64,000 nt of DNA from Stenotrophomonas bentonitica. GTDB taxonomy: Bacteria; Pseudomonadota; Gammaproteobacteria; Xanthomonadales; Xanthomonadaceae. Under the pieces are notes generated by a model. The model was not told the DNA's origin, searched no databases, and saw nothing but the letters and a program-made list of their open reading frames with translations. Positions 39,622 through 48,599 of the stretch are shown here, one piece after another. The stretch spans positions 939,136-1,003,135 of the forward strand of contig NZ_JAAZUH010000002.1 in assembly GCF_013185915.1 (NCBI RefSeq), read 5' to 3'. A program made the translations under genes and the position numbers. Each line of letters starts with the position of its first letter. The stretch's first letter is position 1.

Positions 39622-42075
39622 ATGCTGAACCTCGCCGAATACCGCCAGCGCCCGGCCTTGCTGGCCGACTGGCTGCCCTGGGCCGGGCTGGTGGCGTCGG
39701 GCGTCGTCTTGAACAAGGACGGCAGCTTCCAGCGCACGGCCCGGTTTCGCGGGCCTGACCTCGACAGCGCCACGCAAGGCGAGCTGATCGCCACCTCGGC
39801 ACGATTGAACAACGCACTGCGCCGCATGGGATCGGGCTGGGCGCTGTTCATTGAAGCCGAGCGCCGCGCCGCCGCCGACTATCCGCGCTCGGAGTTCCCC
39901 GAACCGCTTTCGTGGCTGGTGGAAGAAGAACGCCGCGCCGCCTTTGAGGAATCAGGCCATCACTTCGAGAGCGGCTATCACCTGACGCTGGTGTACCTGC
40001 CGCCCCAGGAATCGCGCGCCCGCGCAGCCAAGATGCTCTACGAGAACACGCCAACGAATGGCGTGGATTGGCGCGAGCGGCTGCAAGCCTTCGTCGCGGA
40101 AACGGATCGGGTCTTTGACCTGCTCGATGGCGTGATGCCGGAGATCGCTTGGCTGGACGACGCACAGACGTTGACCTACCTGCACGCAACCATCTCGACG
40201 CGGCGCTACCGCGTGGGCGTGCCCGAGGTGCCGTTCTACATCGACGCGCTGCTGACCGACTCGCCGCTGGTCGGCGGCCTGGCGCCCATGCTGGGCGACC
40301 AGCACCTGCGCGTGGTGTCGGTGCGGGGCTTCCCGACCTCGACCTGGCCGGGGATTCTGGACGACCTCAACCGCCTCGGTTTTGCCTACCGCTGGAGTAC
40401 GCGCTTTCTCTGCCTGGACAAAGCCGAGGCGGAAAGGGAACTCGCCCGCCTACGCCGGCAGTGGTTCGCCAAACGCAAGAACGTCATCGCGCTGCTGCGC
40501 GAAACCATCTTCCAGCAGGAATCGCCGCTGGTCGATACCGACGCGAGCAACAAGGCGGCCGACGCCGATGCCGCCTTGCAGGAGCTGGGCAGCGATCAAG
40601 TCGCCTTCGGCTACCTCACTGCCACGGTGACGGTACTCGATGCCGACCCGGCCGTGGCCGACGAAAAGCTGCGCATGGTGGAGCGTGTCATCCAGGGTCG
40701 CGGCTTCGTCACCATCCCCGAAACGCTCAACGCCGTGGATGCGTGGCTGTCGTCCATTCCGGGCAACGCCTACGCCAACGTGCGCCAGCCCATCGTCTCG
40801 ACACTGAACCTGGCTCACATGATGCCGGTGTCGGCGGTATGGGCTGGGCCGGAGAAGAACGATCACCTCGACGGCCCGCCGCTGATCGTCACGCGCACCG
40901 ATGGCGCCACGCCGTTCCGGCTGGTGACGCACATCGGCGACGTGGGCCACACGCTGGTCGCGGGGCCGACTGGCATGGGCAAGTCGGTCTTGCTCGCCAC
41001 GCTGGCGATGCAATTCCGCCGCTATCGCGGCTCGCGCATCTTCGCCTTCGACATGGGCCGCTCCATGCGAGCCACGATCCTTGGGCTGGGCGGCGAACAC
41101 TACGACTTGGGCACGGACGGAGAAATCGCCTTCCAGCCCTTGGCACGCATCGACCGCGAGGGCTACCGCACCTGGGCCGCCGAGTGGATCGAAGGCCGCT
41201 TGCTGCACGAAGGCGTGGCGGGCGGCCCCGACGAGAAAGCGGCTATCTGGTCGGCGCTGGGAAGCCTCGCCGGTGCGCCGGTGGAGCAGCGCACGATGAC
41301 GGGGCTTTCCGTGCTGCTGCAATCGAACACGCTGCGGCAGGCGCTGTCGCCTTATGTGCTCGGCGGTACCCACGGCAAGCTGCTGGACGCCGACCGCGAC
41401 CGGCTGGGCATGGCCGACGTGCAGTGCTTCGAGATGGAGGAACTGATGCACAGCAAGGCCGCCGTCATGGCCGTGCTGCATTACCTCTTTGCGCGTTTCG
41501 ATGAACGCTTCGACGGAGCGCCCACGCTGCTGATCCTCGATGAAGCGTGGCTGTTCCTCGATGACCCGGTGTTTGCCGCGCGTATCCGCCAGTGGCTCAA
41601 GACGCTACGCAAGAAGAACGTCAGCGTCATCTTCGCTACGCAGAGCCTGGCCGACATCAAGGATTCGAGCATCGCGCCCGCGATCATCGAGAGCTGCGCG
41701 AGTCGGATTTTCTTGCCCAACCCGCAGGCGACCGAGCCGCAGATTCGCACGATCTACGAGGGCTTCGGCCTCAACAGGCGGCAGATCGAAATCGTCGCCA
41801 CCGCGCAGCCCAAGCGCGACTACTACTACCAATCCCGTCTCGGCAACCGCCTGTTCGACCTCGACCTGGGGCTGGCAGCGCTGGCGTTTGCGGGCGCGTC
41901 CACGCCGCAAGACCAGCGCGACATAGACCGCGTGCTGCTGGACGCCGGCGTGCCCGGCTTCGCGGGCGCCTGGCTGCGCCATCGCGGCCTCGATTGGGCG
42001 GCCGACCTGCTGCCCTCGTTCCCCGGCCTTGCGCCGGGTTCCCTCGCTGACCAACCCCTGGAGAACCTGCCATGA
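39622..42075 (+). CDS. trbE: TrbE conjugal transfer ATPase (VirB4)
   Basis: An 817-residue VirB4-class ATPase energising pilus assembly. The N-terminal CagE/TrbE domain (KDGSFQRTARFRGPDLDSAT) precedes the motor domain with Walker A GPTGMGKS (448-455) and Walker B LLILDEAWLFLDD (~637), followed by IFATQSLADIKDSSIAPAII. Full-length and intact. The start follows a weak GAGGGGA site. Confidence 0.96.
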   Translation: MLNLAEYRQRPALLADWLPWAGLVASGVVLNKDGSFQRTARFRGPDLDSATQGELIATSARLNNALRRMGSGWALFIEAERRAAADYPRSEFPEPLSWLVEEERRAAFEESGHHFESGYHLTLVYLPPQESRARAAKMLYENTPTNGVDWRERLQAFVAETDRVFDLLDGVMPEIAWLDDAQTLTYLHATISTRRYRVGVPEVPFYIDALLTDSPLVGGLAPMLGDQHLRVVSVRGFPTSTWPGILDDLNRLGFAYRWSTRFLCLDKAEAERELARLRRQWFAKRKNVIALLRETIFQQESPLVDTDASNKAADADAALQELGSDQVAFGYLTATVTVLDADPAVADEKLRMVERVIQGRGFVTIPETLNAVDAWLSSIPGNAYANVRQPIVSTLNLAHMMPVSAVWAGPEKNDHLDGPPLIVTRTDGATPFRLVTHIGDVGHTLVAGPTGMGKSVLLATLAMQFRRYRGSRIFAFDMGRSMRATILGLGGEHYDLGTDGEIAFQPLARIDREGYRTWAAEWIEGRLLHEGVAGGPDEKAAIWSALGSLAGAPVEQRTMTGLSVLLQSNTLRQALSPYVLGGTHGKLLDADRDRLGMADVQCFEMEELMHSKAAVMAVLHYLFARFDERFDGAPTLLILDEAWLFLDDPVFAARIRQWLKTLRKKNVSVIFATQSLADIKDSSIAPAIIESCASRIFLPNPQATEPQIRTIYEGFGLNRRQIEIVATAQPKRDYYYQSRLGNRLFDLDLGLAALAFAGASTPQDQRDIDRVLLDAGVPGFAGAWLRHRGLDWAADLLPSFPGLAPGSLADQPLENLP

Positions 42076-42797
42076 AGAAGCGTCTTATCGCCGCCGCCAT
42101 CGCGGCCATGCTTTGCACCGCCACCGCCCATGCGCAATGGGTCGTGGTCGATCCCACCAACCTCGTGCAGAACACGCTGACCGCGATCCGCACGCTGGAG
42201 CAGATCAACAACCAGATCCAGCAGCTCCAGAACGAAGCGCAGATGCTGATGAACCAGGCGCGCAACCTCGCCAGCCTGCCGTCCAGCGTGGTGAATCAGT
42301 TGCGCGCCAATCTGGCGACGACCGAGCGGCTGATCGCCCAGGCTCGCGGCTTGGCCTACGACGTGACGAATCTGGATCGGGAGTTCCAGCGCCTGTACCC
42401 GGAGCAGTACGCCGCCACCGTGAGCGGCGACCAGATGTACCGCGACGCGCAGGAGCGTTGGAGGAACACGCTCAATGGCCTGCAAACCACCATGCGGATG
42501 CAGGCCCAGGTGTCGCAGAACCTGGGTGAAGACGAAAGCGTGCTGGCCGACCTCGTGGGAAAGAGCCAGTCGGCCGAAGGTGCGTTGCAGGCGATGCAGG
42601 CCATGAATCAGTTGCTGGCCTTGCAGGCCAAGCAGTCGATCCAGTCGCAGCGGCTCCAGATCACGCAAGACCGGGCGGCGTCGCTGGAGCTGGCGCGGCA
42701 GGCGGCGGCCACGGAGCGCGCCCGCGAAGTACGGCGGCGTTTCCTGGGCGAAGGCACGCCGTACACGCCGCAGTCCGTGAACTTCTACGGCAACTGA
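42072..42797 (+). CDS. trbJ: TrbJ (VirB5-like)
   Basis: A 241-residue periplasmic protein with a signal peptide (LIAAAIAAMLCTATAHA) and helical, Gln/Asn-rich heptads (EQINNQIQQLQNEAQMLMNQ) like VirB5 minor pilins. The C-terminal tail RRRFLGEGTPYTPQSVNF resembles the tail of EexN copy 1 (RKRFYGDGETPYTPPKE). Confidence 0.93.
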   Translation: MKKRLIAAAIAAMLCTATAHAQWVVVDPTNLVQNTLTAIRTLEQINNQIQQLQNEAQMLMNQARNLASLPSSVVNQLRANLATTERLIAQARGLAYDVTNLDREFQRLYPEQYAATVSGDQMYRDAQERWRNTLNGLQTTMRMQAQVSQNLGEDESVLADLVGKSQSAEGALQAMQAMNQLLALQAKQSIQSQRLQITQDRAASLELARQAAATERAREVRRRFLGEGTPYTPQSVNFYGN

Positions 42798-42809
42798 CGG
42801 GAGGCCGCC

Positions 42810-43142
42810 ATGCGATGCGTCCTCGCCCTGTCGGTTTCGCTGCTTGTGGCGCTGCTGGCCGCTTGCAGCGAGCAGCCGGCCGCCCCCCTTGCCGAAGCCC
42901 TGGTCGCCGATCCCGTGCGGCTCAACGCATTGCGCGCGCAATGCGCAACCGACCGGCAGGCCACGGGCGAGGACGCCTGCCGCGCCGCCGCCGAAGCCTT
43001 CCGGCGGCGCTTCTTTTCCGGCGAGGCCGGGCCGGATGAATACCAGACGCTGGCCGACCTGCCGCCGATCCCACCCAGCTTCGAGGAACCGGCCGATGGC
43101 ATGGCGCCGGCCGTTCCCGCCGAACCGGAGGACACGCCATGA
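42810..43142 (+). CDS. trbK: TrbK/EexN-like entry-exclusion lipoprotein (copy 2)
   Basis: A 110-residue lipoprotein (lipobox LLAACSE) with LVADPVRLNALRAQCATDR and a Pro-rich C-terminus. Its position between trbJ and trbL is that of trbK in IncP-like trb operons, where TrbK gives entry exclusion. It shares the DPxRLxxLRxQCxTDR block with 34917-35195. Its stop overlaps the trbL start. Confidence 0.85.
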   Translation: MRCVLALSVSLLVALLAACSEQPAAPLAEALVADPVRLNALRAQCATDRQATGEDACRAAAEAFRRRFFSGEAGPDEYQTLADLPPIPPSFEEPADGMAPAVPAEPEDTP

Positions 43143-44524
43143 ATGATGTGACCATCATCGACCAATTCCTCAACACCTTTGCCGCTTATATCGACTCGGG
43201 TTTCGGGCTGCTGCGGGGCGAAGTGGCGTTCCTCACGGCCACGCTGATCGTCATCGACATGACGATCGCCGGCCTGTATTGGGCCATGAGCCATGCCACC
43301 GGCCAGGGCGAGGACGTGATCGCCAAGCTGCTGCGCAAGGTGCTCTACGTCGGTGCCTTCGCCTACATCATCAATAACTTCAACTGGCTGGCCAGCATCG
43401 TGTTCCGCTCGTTTGCGGGATTGGGCATCACCGCCACCGGCTCGGCCATCACGATGGAGAACTTCTTGCAGCCGGGCCGGCTGGCGAAAACCGGTATCGA
43501 CGCTGGGGCGCCGATTCTGGAGCAGATCGGCGAGATGGCGGGCTTTCCCGAAGTGTTCGTGAACCTCGACCCCATCGTGGTGATGTTCCTCGCGTGGCTG
43601 GTCGTGGTCTTGTGCTTCTTCGTGCTGGCGATCCAACTGTTCATCACGTTGATCGAGTTCAAGCTGACCACGCTCGCCGGATTCGTGCTGGTGCCATTCG
43701 CGCTCTGGAACAAGACCGCGTTCCTCGCCGAAAAGGTCTTGGGCAACGTAGTGGCCTCCGGCGTCAAGGTTCTGGTGCTGGCCGTGATCGTCGGTATCGG
43801 CTCGGGCTTGTTCGCTCAGTTCCAAGTCCATCCCGCCGAGCCGTCTATCGACCACGCGCTGGTCATCATGCTGGCCTCGCTCACCTTGCTGGCGCTCGGG
43901 ATCTTCGGCCCCGGCATCGCCACGGGCCTCGTGTCCGGTGCGCCGCAGCTCGGCGCTGGCGCAATGGCCGGTGCTGCTGTCGGCGCTGCCGGCACGGCTG
44001 TCGCCATCGGCGCCGCCGCGACGGGCGTGGGTAGCGCCGTGGCTGCTGGTGCGCGCATGGCCCCGGCTGCCGCCAAGCTGGCCGGTAGCGGTGCGCGCGC
44101 CGCCACGTCGGCGGCCAGCAGTGCGAAGTCGGCGTTCCAGGCCGGTTCCGCCGCCGCTGGCGGCGGCGCAAAGGGCGCGATGGCGGGCCTGGGCAACGTC
44201 GCTAAGACCGGCGCGCAGGCAGCCGGGCGAGGCGCTGCATCCCGCGCTTCCGCTGCCGGGCAACGCATGGCCGCTCCCTTCCGCGCTGGCTGGAATGGCG
44301 CTGCTGCCGATGGCGGCGCGGGTGCGGCATCCGGTCAGGGTGCCGCAGGCGAGGCCGCATCCGGCGCCGCTACGGCGCAGACACAGGAACAGCCCGCTTG
44401 GGCCAAGCGCCTGCATCGCCGCCAGCAACTCACCCACGCCGCGACCACCACCGCCCACGCGCTGCGCGGTGGCGATGGCGGCGGCTCCGGCCAGGGGCCG
44501 AGCCTGCGCGATTCCGATTCATAA
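43139..44524 (+). CDS. trbL: TrbL (VirB6-like) membrane channel protein
   Basis: A 461-residue polytopic inner-membrane protein. Five to six hydrophobic helices lie in the first ~270 residues (VAFLTATLIVIDMTIAGLYW; VVMFLAWLVVVLCFFVLAIQ; VLVLAVIVGIGSGLFAQF). A long Ala/Gly-rich low-complexity region (~270-420) and a basic tail follow. This matches TrbL/VirB6, the inner-membrane platform of the DNA channel. Confidence 0.95.
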   Translation: MNDVTIIDQFLNTFAAYIDSGFGLLRGEVAFLTATLIVIDMTIAGLYWAMSHATGQGEDVIAKLLRKVLYVGAFAYIINNFNWLASIVFRSFAGLGITATGSAITMENFLQPGRLAKTGIDAGAPILEQIGEMAGFPEVFVNLDPIVVMFLAWLVVVLCFFVLAIQLFITLIEFKLTTLAGFVLVPFALWNKTAFLAEKVLGNVVASGVKVLVLAVIVGIGSGLFAQFQVHPAEPSIDHALVIMLASLTLLALGIFGPGIATGLVSGAPQLGAGAMAGAAVGAAGTAVAIGAAATGVGSAVAAGARMAPAAAKLAGSGARAATSAASSAKSAFQAGSAAAGGGAKGAMAGLGNVAKTGAQAAGRGAASRASAAGQRMAAPFRAGWNGAAADGGAGAASGQGAAGEAASGAATAQTQEQPAWAKRLHRRQQLTHAATTTAHALRGGDGGGSGQGPSLRDSDS

Positions 44525-44536
44525 GGAGAACTGACC

Positions 44537-45241
44537 ATGCGATTCAAGAAACCGCAGGTGCGCTACGCCGACACGCCGCAACCTGCCACGCCGTACCAAG
44601 CTGCCGGCCAAGTGTGGGACGAGCGCATCGGCTCGCCGCGCGTGCAGGCGAAGAACTGGCGCCTGATGGCCTTCGGCTGCCTGACGCTTGCGCTGCTGAT
44701 GGCCGGCGGCCTGGTGTGGCGCTCGGCGCAATCCATCGTGACGCCCTACGTCGTGGAGGTGGACAACGCGGGCCAGGTACGCGCCGTGGGTGAAGCCGCC
44801 ACGCCATACCGGCCCAACGATGCGCAGACCGCGCACCACATCGCGCGCTTCGTGACGCTGGTGCGCTCGCTGTCCATCGACCCCATCGTCGTCCGCCAGA
44901 ACTGGCTGGACGCCTACGACTACACGACCGACAAGGGCGCGGCCGTGCTCAACGACTACGCACGGGTCAACGACCCGTTCGCGCGCATCGGCAAGGAGTC
45001 GGTGACGGTGCAGATCACCAGCGTCGTGCGCGCCAGCGACACGTCTTTCAACGTGCGCTGGACGGAACGCCGCTACGTCAACGGCGCCGCGGCGGGCTTG
45101 GAGCGGTGGACGGCCGTGGTGTCCATCGTGCTCCAGCCGCCGCGCACCGAAGAACGCCTGCGCCAGAACCCCCTGGGCATCTACGTCAACGGCCTGTCAT
45201 GGAGCCGCGAACTGGATTCTTCCGAAGGAGCCAAGCCATGA
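44537..45241 (+). CDS. trbF: TrbF (VirB8-like)
   Basis: A 234-residue bitopic protein with one membrane helix at ~43-63 (MAFGCLTLALLMAGGLVW) and a periplasmic NTF2-like VirB8 domain (RPNDAQTAHHIARFVTLVRS; QITSVVRASDTSFNVRWTER). It links inner-membrane platform and core complex. AAGGAG precedes the ATG. Confidence 0.95.
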   Translation: MRFKKPQVRYADTPQPATPYQAAGQVWDERIGSPRVQAKNWRLMAFGCLTLALLMAGGLVWRSAQSIVTPYVVEVDNAGQVRAVGEAATPYRPNDAQTAHHIARFVTLVRSLSIDPIVVRQNWLDAYDYTTDKGAAVLNDYARVNDPFARIGKESVTVQITSVVRASDTSFNVRWTERRYVNGAAAGLERWTAVVSIVLQPPRTEERLRQNPLGIYVNGLSWSRELDSSEGAKP

Positions 45242-46230
45242 ATGATCTTTTCCGTAAATCCGCCTTGCCGGTGATCTTGCTTGCCCTGGCGGGCTGCGCT
45301 ACGCAGGGCAAGCCACCGCCGACCATCTCGCTCGATGAGCCGGTGCAGGCCCAGCCGCTACCCGAGCCACCCACGCCGGTGGAGGTGGTGGCGGTGCCCG
45401 AGGTGCTGCCGATGCCGGCGCAGTTGAAGCCATTGCCCGAAGCCGAGGACGCCAAGCCCACGCCGGAGCCAGCCGACGAGAAGGTGCGCGTCTCACGGGC
45501 CAATGCCGAGGCGCGCGTCGCACCCACGCGCGAGGGCTACGTCAACGCGATTCAGGTGTGGCCCTTCACCGATGGCGCGCTCTACCAAGTCTATGCGGCC
45601 GTGGGCCGCGTGACCGTGGTTTCACTCCAGCCGGGCGAGGAACTGGTGACGGTGGCGGCGGGCGATACCGTGCGCTGGATCGTGGGCGATACGTCGAGCG
45701 GCAGCGGTGCTGACCTGCGCGTCAATGTGCTGGTCAAGCCGATCCGCTCGGGCCTCAAGACCAATCTCGTCATCACCACCAGCCGCAGGACGTACCTGCT
45801 GGAGTTGGCTTCGACGGAAAAGACGTGGATGGCCTCGGCTTCTTGGGAGTATCCGCGTGACCGGATGCTGGCCTTGCAGCGCCAGGCGCAGGCGGCCAGC
45901 GCCGCCGCGCCGGTGGACTCCGGCTTGTCGCTGGAAAACCTGCGCTTCCGCTACGCGGTCAGCGGTAGCAACCCGCCGTGGAAGCCGCTGCGCGCCTTCG
46001 ACGACGGGCAGAAGGTCTATATCCAGTTCCCCGCCGGCATCGCGCAAGGCGAGCTGCCGCCGCTGTTCGTAATCGGGCCGGAAGGCGACGGGCAACTGGT
46101 CAACTACCGCTTCCGCTCGCCGTACTACATCGTGGATCGGCTGTTCGGTGCCGCCGAACTGCGCCTGGGCGGGGACAAGGGCGACGTGGTGCGAATTGAG
46201 CGCACGGACGGCGTTGCGCGGAGGAACTGA
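45238..46230 (+). CDS. trbG: TrbG (VirB9-like) core-complex protein
   Basis: A 330-residue lipoprotein-like secreted protein (lipobox LLALAGCATQ). A Pro-rich linker is followed by two beta-rich VirB9/CagX domains (AIQVWPFTDGALYQVYAAVG; TNLVITTSRRTYLLELASTE; PYYIVDRLFGAAELRLGG). It forms the outer-membrane core with TrbI. The start overlaps the trbF stop. Confidence 0.95.
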   Translation: MNDLFRKSALPVILLALAGCATQGKPPPTISLDEPVQAQPLPEPPTPVEVVAVPEVLPMPAQLKPLPEAEDAKPTPEPADEKVRVSRANAEARVAPTREGYVNAIQVWPFTDGALYQVYAAVGRVTVVSLQPGEELVTVAAGDTVRWIVGDTSSGSGADLRVNVLVKPIRSGLKTNLVITTSRRTYLLELASTEKTWMASASWEYPRDRMLALQRQAQAASAAAPVDSGLSLENLRFRYAVSGSNPPWKPLRAFDDGQKVYIQFPAGIAQGELPPLFVIGPEGDGQLVNYRFRSPYYIVDRLFGAAELRLGGDKGDVVRIERTDGVARRN

Positions 46231-46232
46231 CC

Positions 46233-47510
46233 ATGAGCCAGGACGACACCCCCGACCTCGCCACGCCGCAGGCAGGCAAGGTCGCGCCGGAAGCGGTGGC
46301 GCTGCGCGCCCAGCCGCGCCCGGTCACTCGCTTGAACCGGCGCACGCTGGCCATCCTCGTCGGCGGCCTGTCGGTCGCCGTCCTTGGGGCCACGATCTGG
46401 TCGCTGCAACCGCAGCGGCGCGGTACGGGCGAGCAAACCGAGCTTTACAACGTCGATCGCGTCTCGAAGTCCGAAGGGCTGGATGCGCTACCGACGGACT
46501 ACTCGAAGCTGCCGCCAGCCTTGCCGCCCGATGTGCCCGAGCTGGGGCCGCCGTTGCCCGGCGACCTTGGCCCGGCCATCGTCGCTTCGCAGCAGCCGGT
46601 GACGCCAGGCTATTCGCCGCCAGGCCATGATCCCGAAGATGCCTTGCGCAAGGAGGCGGACGCGGCGGCGGCCTCGTCGGTGTTCTTCCGCTCGGGCGGC
46701 CAAGCGCAGACCGACGCCACGGTCGCGCAGGCGGCGCCGGGGGCTGCAAGCACGCTTGCGGCCTTTGATCCGCTCGCTGCTGGACCTGCCTCGACGGTGG
46801 CCCAGCCCGCCGACCCGACCGCCGTGCAGAACCGGCAAGACCAGAAAGAGGCGTTCCTGAAAGCCGGTTCTACGGAAACCCGCAATTCCGGCAATCTGGC
46901 GCTGCCCGCGTCGCCGTATCAGGTGATGGCCGGAACGGTGATCGCCGGTGCGCTGGTGACAGGCATCAAGTCGGACTTGCCGGGCGACGTGATCGCCACG
47001 GTGACAGAGCCAGTCTTTGACACAGCCACGGGCAAGTTCCTGCTGATTCCGCAGGGGGCGCGCATCCTTGGGCGCTACAACAGCCAGGTCAGCTACGGGC
47101 AGAGCCGCGTGCAAGTAGTGTGGAACCGGATCATCTTGCCCGACACGTCTTCGCTGACGCTCGACAACCTAGTGGGCACCGATCCGGCCGGCTACGCTGG
47201 CCTGGAGGATGACGTGAACTGGCACTGGAATCGCATCGTTGCGGGCGCGGTGTTGACGACGCTGCTGGGCGTGGGCGCCGAACTGGCCGCGCCGGAGAAC
47301 CGGCAGGACGGCAACCGCATTGTGATTGCCGGGCGCGACAGCGCGCAGGACAGCATCAATCAGGTCGGCCAAGAGATCACCCGGCGCAACATGAATATCC
47401 AGCCGACGCTGACCACGCGGCCGGGCCTGCCGGTGCGCATCATCGTCAACCGCGATTTGGTGTTGCGGCCTTACCAGCCGATGTTCTTCCAACGGGGGGC
47501 GATGCAATGA
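46233..47510 (+). CDS. trbI: TrbI (VirB10-like) core-complex protein
   Basis: A 425-residue protein with one inner-membrane helix (~35-55), a long Pro/Ala-rich periplasmic linker and a C-terminal VirB10 beta-barrel domain (YQVMAGTVIAGALVTGIKSD; PQGARILGRYNSQVSYGQSR; GAVLTTLLGVGAELAAPENR). It spans both membranes and gates the channel. It lies 2 nt after trbG. Confidence 0.96.
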   Translation: MSQDDTPDLATPQAGKVAPEAVALRAQPRPVTRLNRRTLAILVGGLSVAVLGATIWSLQPQRRGTGEQTELYNVDRVSKSEGLDALPTDYSKLPPALPPDVPELGPPLPGDLGPAIVASQQPVTPGYSPPGHDPEDALRKEADAAAASSVFFRSGGQAQTDATVAQAAPGAASTLAAFDPLAAGPASTVAQPADPTAVQNRQDQKEAFLKAGSTETRNSGNLALPASPYQVMAGTVIAGALVTGIKSDLPGDVIATVTEPVFDTATGKFLLIPQGARILGRYNSQVSYGQSRVQVVWNRIILPDTSSLTLDNLVGTDPAGYAGLEDDVNWHWNRIVAGAVLTTLLGVGAELAAPENRQDGNRIVIAGRDSAQDSINQVGQEITRRNMNIQPTLTTRPGLPVRIIVNRDLVLRPYQPMFFQRGAMQ

Positions 47511-47767
47511 GCACAACCAAGAAGCTGCGGCTCGGGCCGCTGCCCAAGACCGAGAGCATCAAGCTGACCTTTGCGTGCCCGGTCAGCTTGAAAGCCGACC
47601 TTGACCGCTACGCCGCGCTGCACGCGCAGGCGTATGGCGAGACGGTCGATGCCATGACGCTGATCCCGCATATGCTGGAGGCGTTTATCGCTGGGGATCG
47701 AGGATTCCGGCGGGGCAGGGGAGATGACACCCGACCTTCTTCCCGCACGGCTATGCCGAAAGGGTGA
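47507..47767 (+). CDS. DUF2274 family protein
   Basis: An 86-residue protein (KKLRLGPLPKTESIKLTFAC, PVSLKADLDRYAALHAQAYG) of the DUF2274 family, always the last gene of Tn4371-like trb operons; probably an RHH-like DNA-binding protein. It overlaps the trbI stop by 4 nt. It marks the end of the transfer module; cargo follows. Confidence 0.9.
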   Translation: MSTTKKLRLGPLPKTESIKLTFACPVSLKADLDRYAALHAQAYGETVDAMTLIPHMLEAFIAGDRGFRRGRGDDTRPSSRTAMPKG

Positions 47768-47825
47768 TTGTTTGGATTAGATTCCATTGTCGTATCCAGC
47801 CTACGATTGGTGGTTCCATATCAAA

Positions 47826-47856
47826 TTGACGTTTTCTTGGAAAAGATATATATATC
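47826..47856 (+). promoter_or_regulatory. Promoter and AT palindrome of the abiE operon
   Basis: TTGACG (47826-47831), a 17-nt spacer and TATATA (47849-47854) form a near-consensus sigma-70 promoter. A 12-bp palindrome GATATATATATC (47845-47856) covers the -10 box. Transcription would start at or within a few bases of the abiEi ATG (47862), predicting a leaderless mRNA. AbiEi proteins autoregulate by binding inverted repeats at their promoter, which fits the palindrome. Confidence 0.7.
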
Positions 47857-47861
47857 GTAGT

Positions 47862-48599
47862 ATGGCTACGACTAATTCAAGCAGACTAAATGTGCTCTAC
47901 ACCCGGTTGGCACCGGGAACGCCGCTGACCTCGCTGGACTTGGCGGCGTTGGGCATCTCTGCTGACCTGGCTGTTCACTACGTCCGGGCAGGGTGGCTCA
48001 AGCGCCTGGCGCGGGGGGTGTTCTGCCGCCCCAACGATCCCCCGGCGCTTCATCCCAGCCTGCTGCTGTTGCAGCGCCAGTTCGAGGGGCTGCACGTCGG
48101 CGGCAAGTCGGCGCTGGACTGGTACGGTGTGCGGCAGTACGTAGCGCAGCAGCCGGTGCTGCATCTGTATGGCTGGAAGGCCGCACGCTTGCCGGAATGG
48201 TTCACGGAACGATTCCCAGCTGAATACCACCGCAAACGGCTGTTCGACGAGCAGCCGGCCGCCTTGTTGCACGTTGGCGCGTTCGAGAAGCGCAGCGGGG
48301 CGCCGCAGGTGTCCGCGCCGGAGCGCGCCTTGCTGGAACTGTTGAGTGAGGTTGGCGTGCGCCAGCCCTTACAGGAAGCCCGCGAACTGGTGGAGAGCGC
48401 CTATAGCCTGCGCCCCGACGTGTTACGCGAGCTGTTGCAACACTGCACAAACGTCAAGACCGTGCGGCTGTGCCTGCAACTCGGCCGCGAGGCGTCATTG
48501 CCCTGGGCGGCCAAGCTCGATCCGGCCGCGCTGCCGACGGGTAGCGACCGTCCCTGGGTGTCTCGATCGGCCGATGGCCTGCTGGTACTCAAGCCATGA
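47862..48599 (+). CDS. abiEi: AbiEi family antitoxin/transcriptional regulator
   Basis: A 245-residue type IV antitoxin with an N-terminal winged HTH (GTPLTSLDLAALGISADLAV, HYVRAGWLKRLARGVFCRPN) and a C-terminal AbiEi_3-like domain (SAPERALLELLSEVGVRQPL). It neutralises AbiEii and represses the operon. Its stop overlaps the AbiEii start by 4 nt. ATG 47862 is preferred over an upstream TTG that would overlap the promoter. Confidence 0.9.
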   Translation: MATTNSSRLNVLYTRLAPGTPLTSLDLAALGISADLAVHYVRAGWLKRLARGVFCRPNDPPALHPSLLLLQRQFEGLHVGGKSALDWYGVRQYVAQQPVLHLYGWKAARLPEWFTERFPAEYHRKRLFDEQPAALLHVGAFEKRSGAPQVSAPERALLELLSEVGVRQPLQEARELVESAYSLRPDVLRELLQHCTNVKTVRLCLQLGREASLPWAAKLDPAALPTGSDRPWVSRSADGLLVLKP

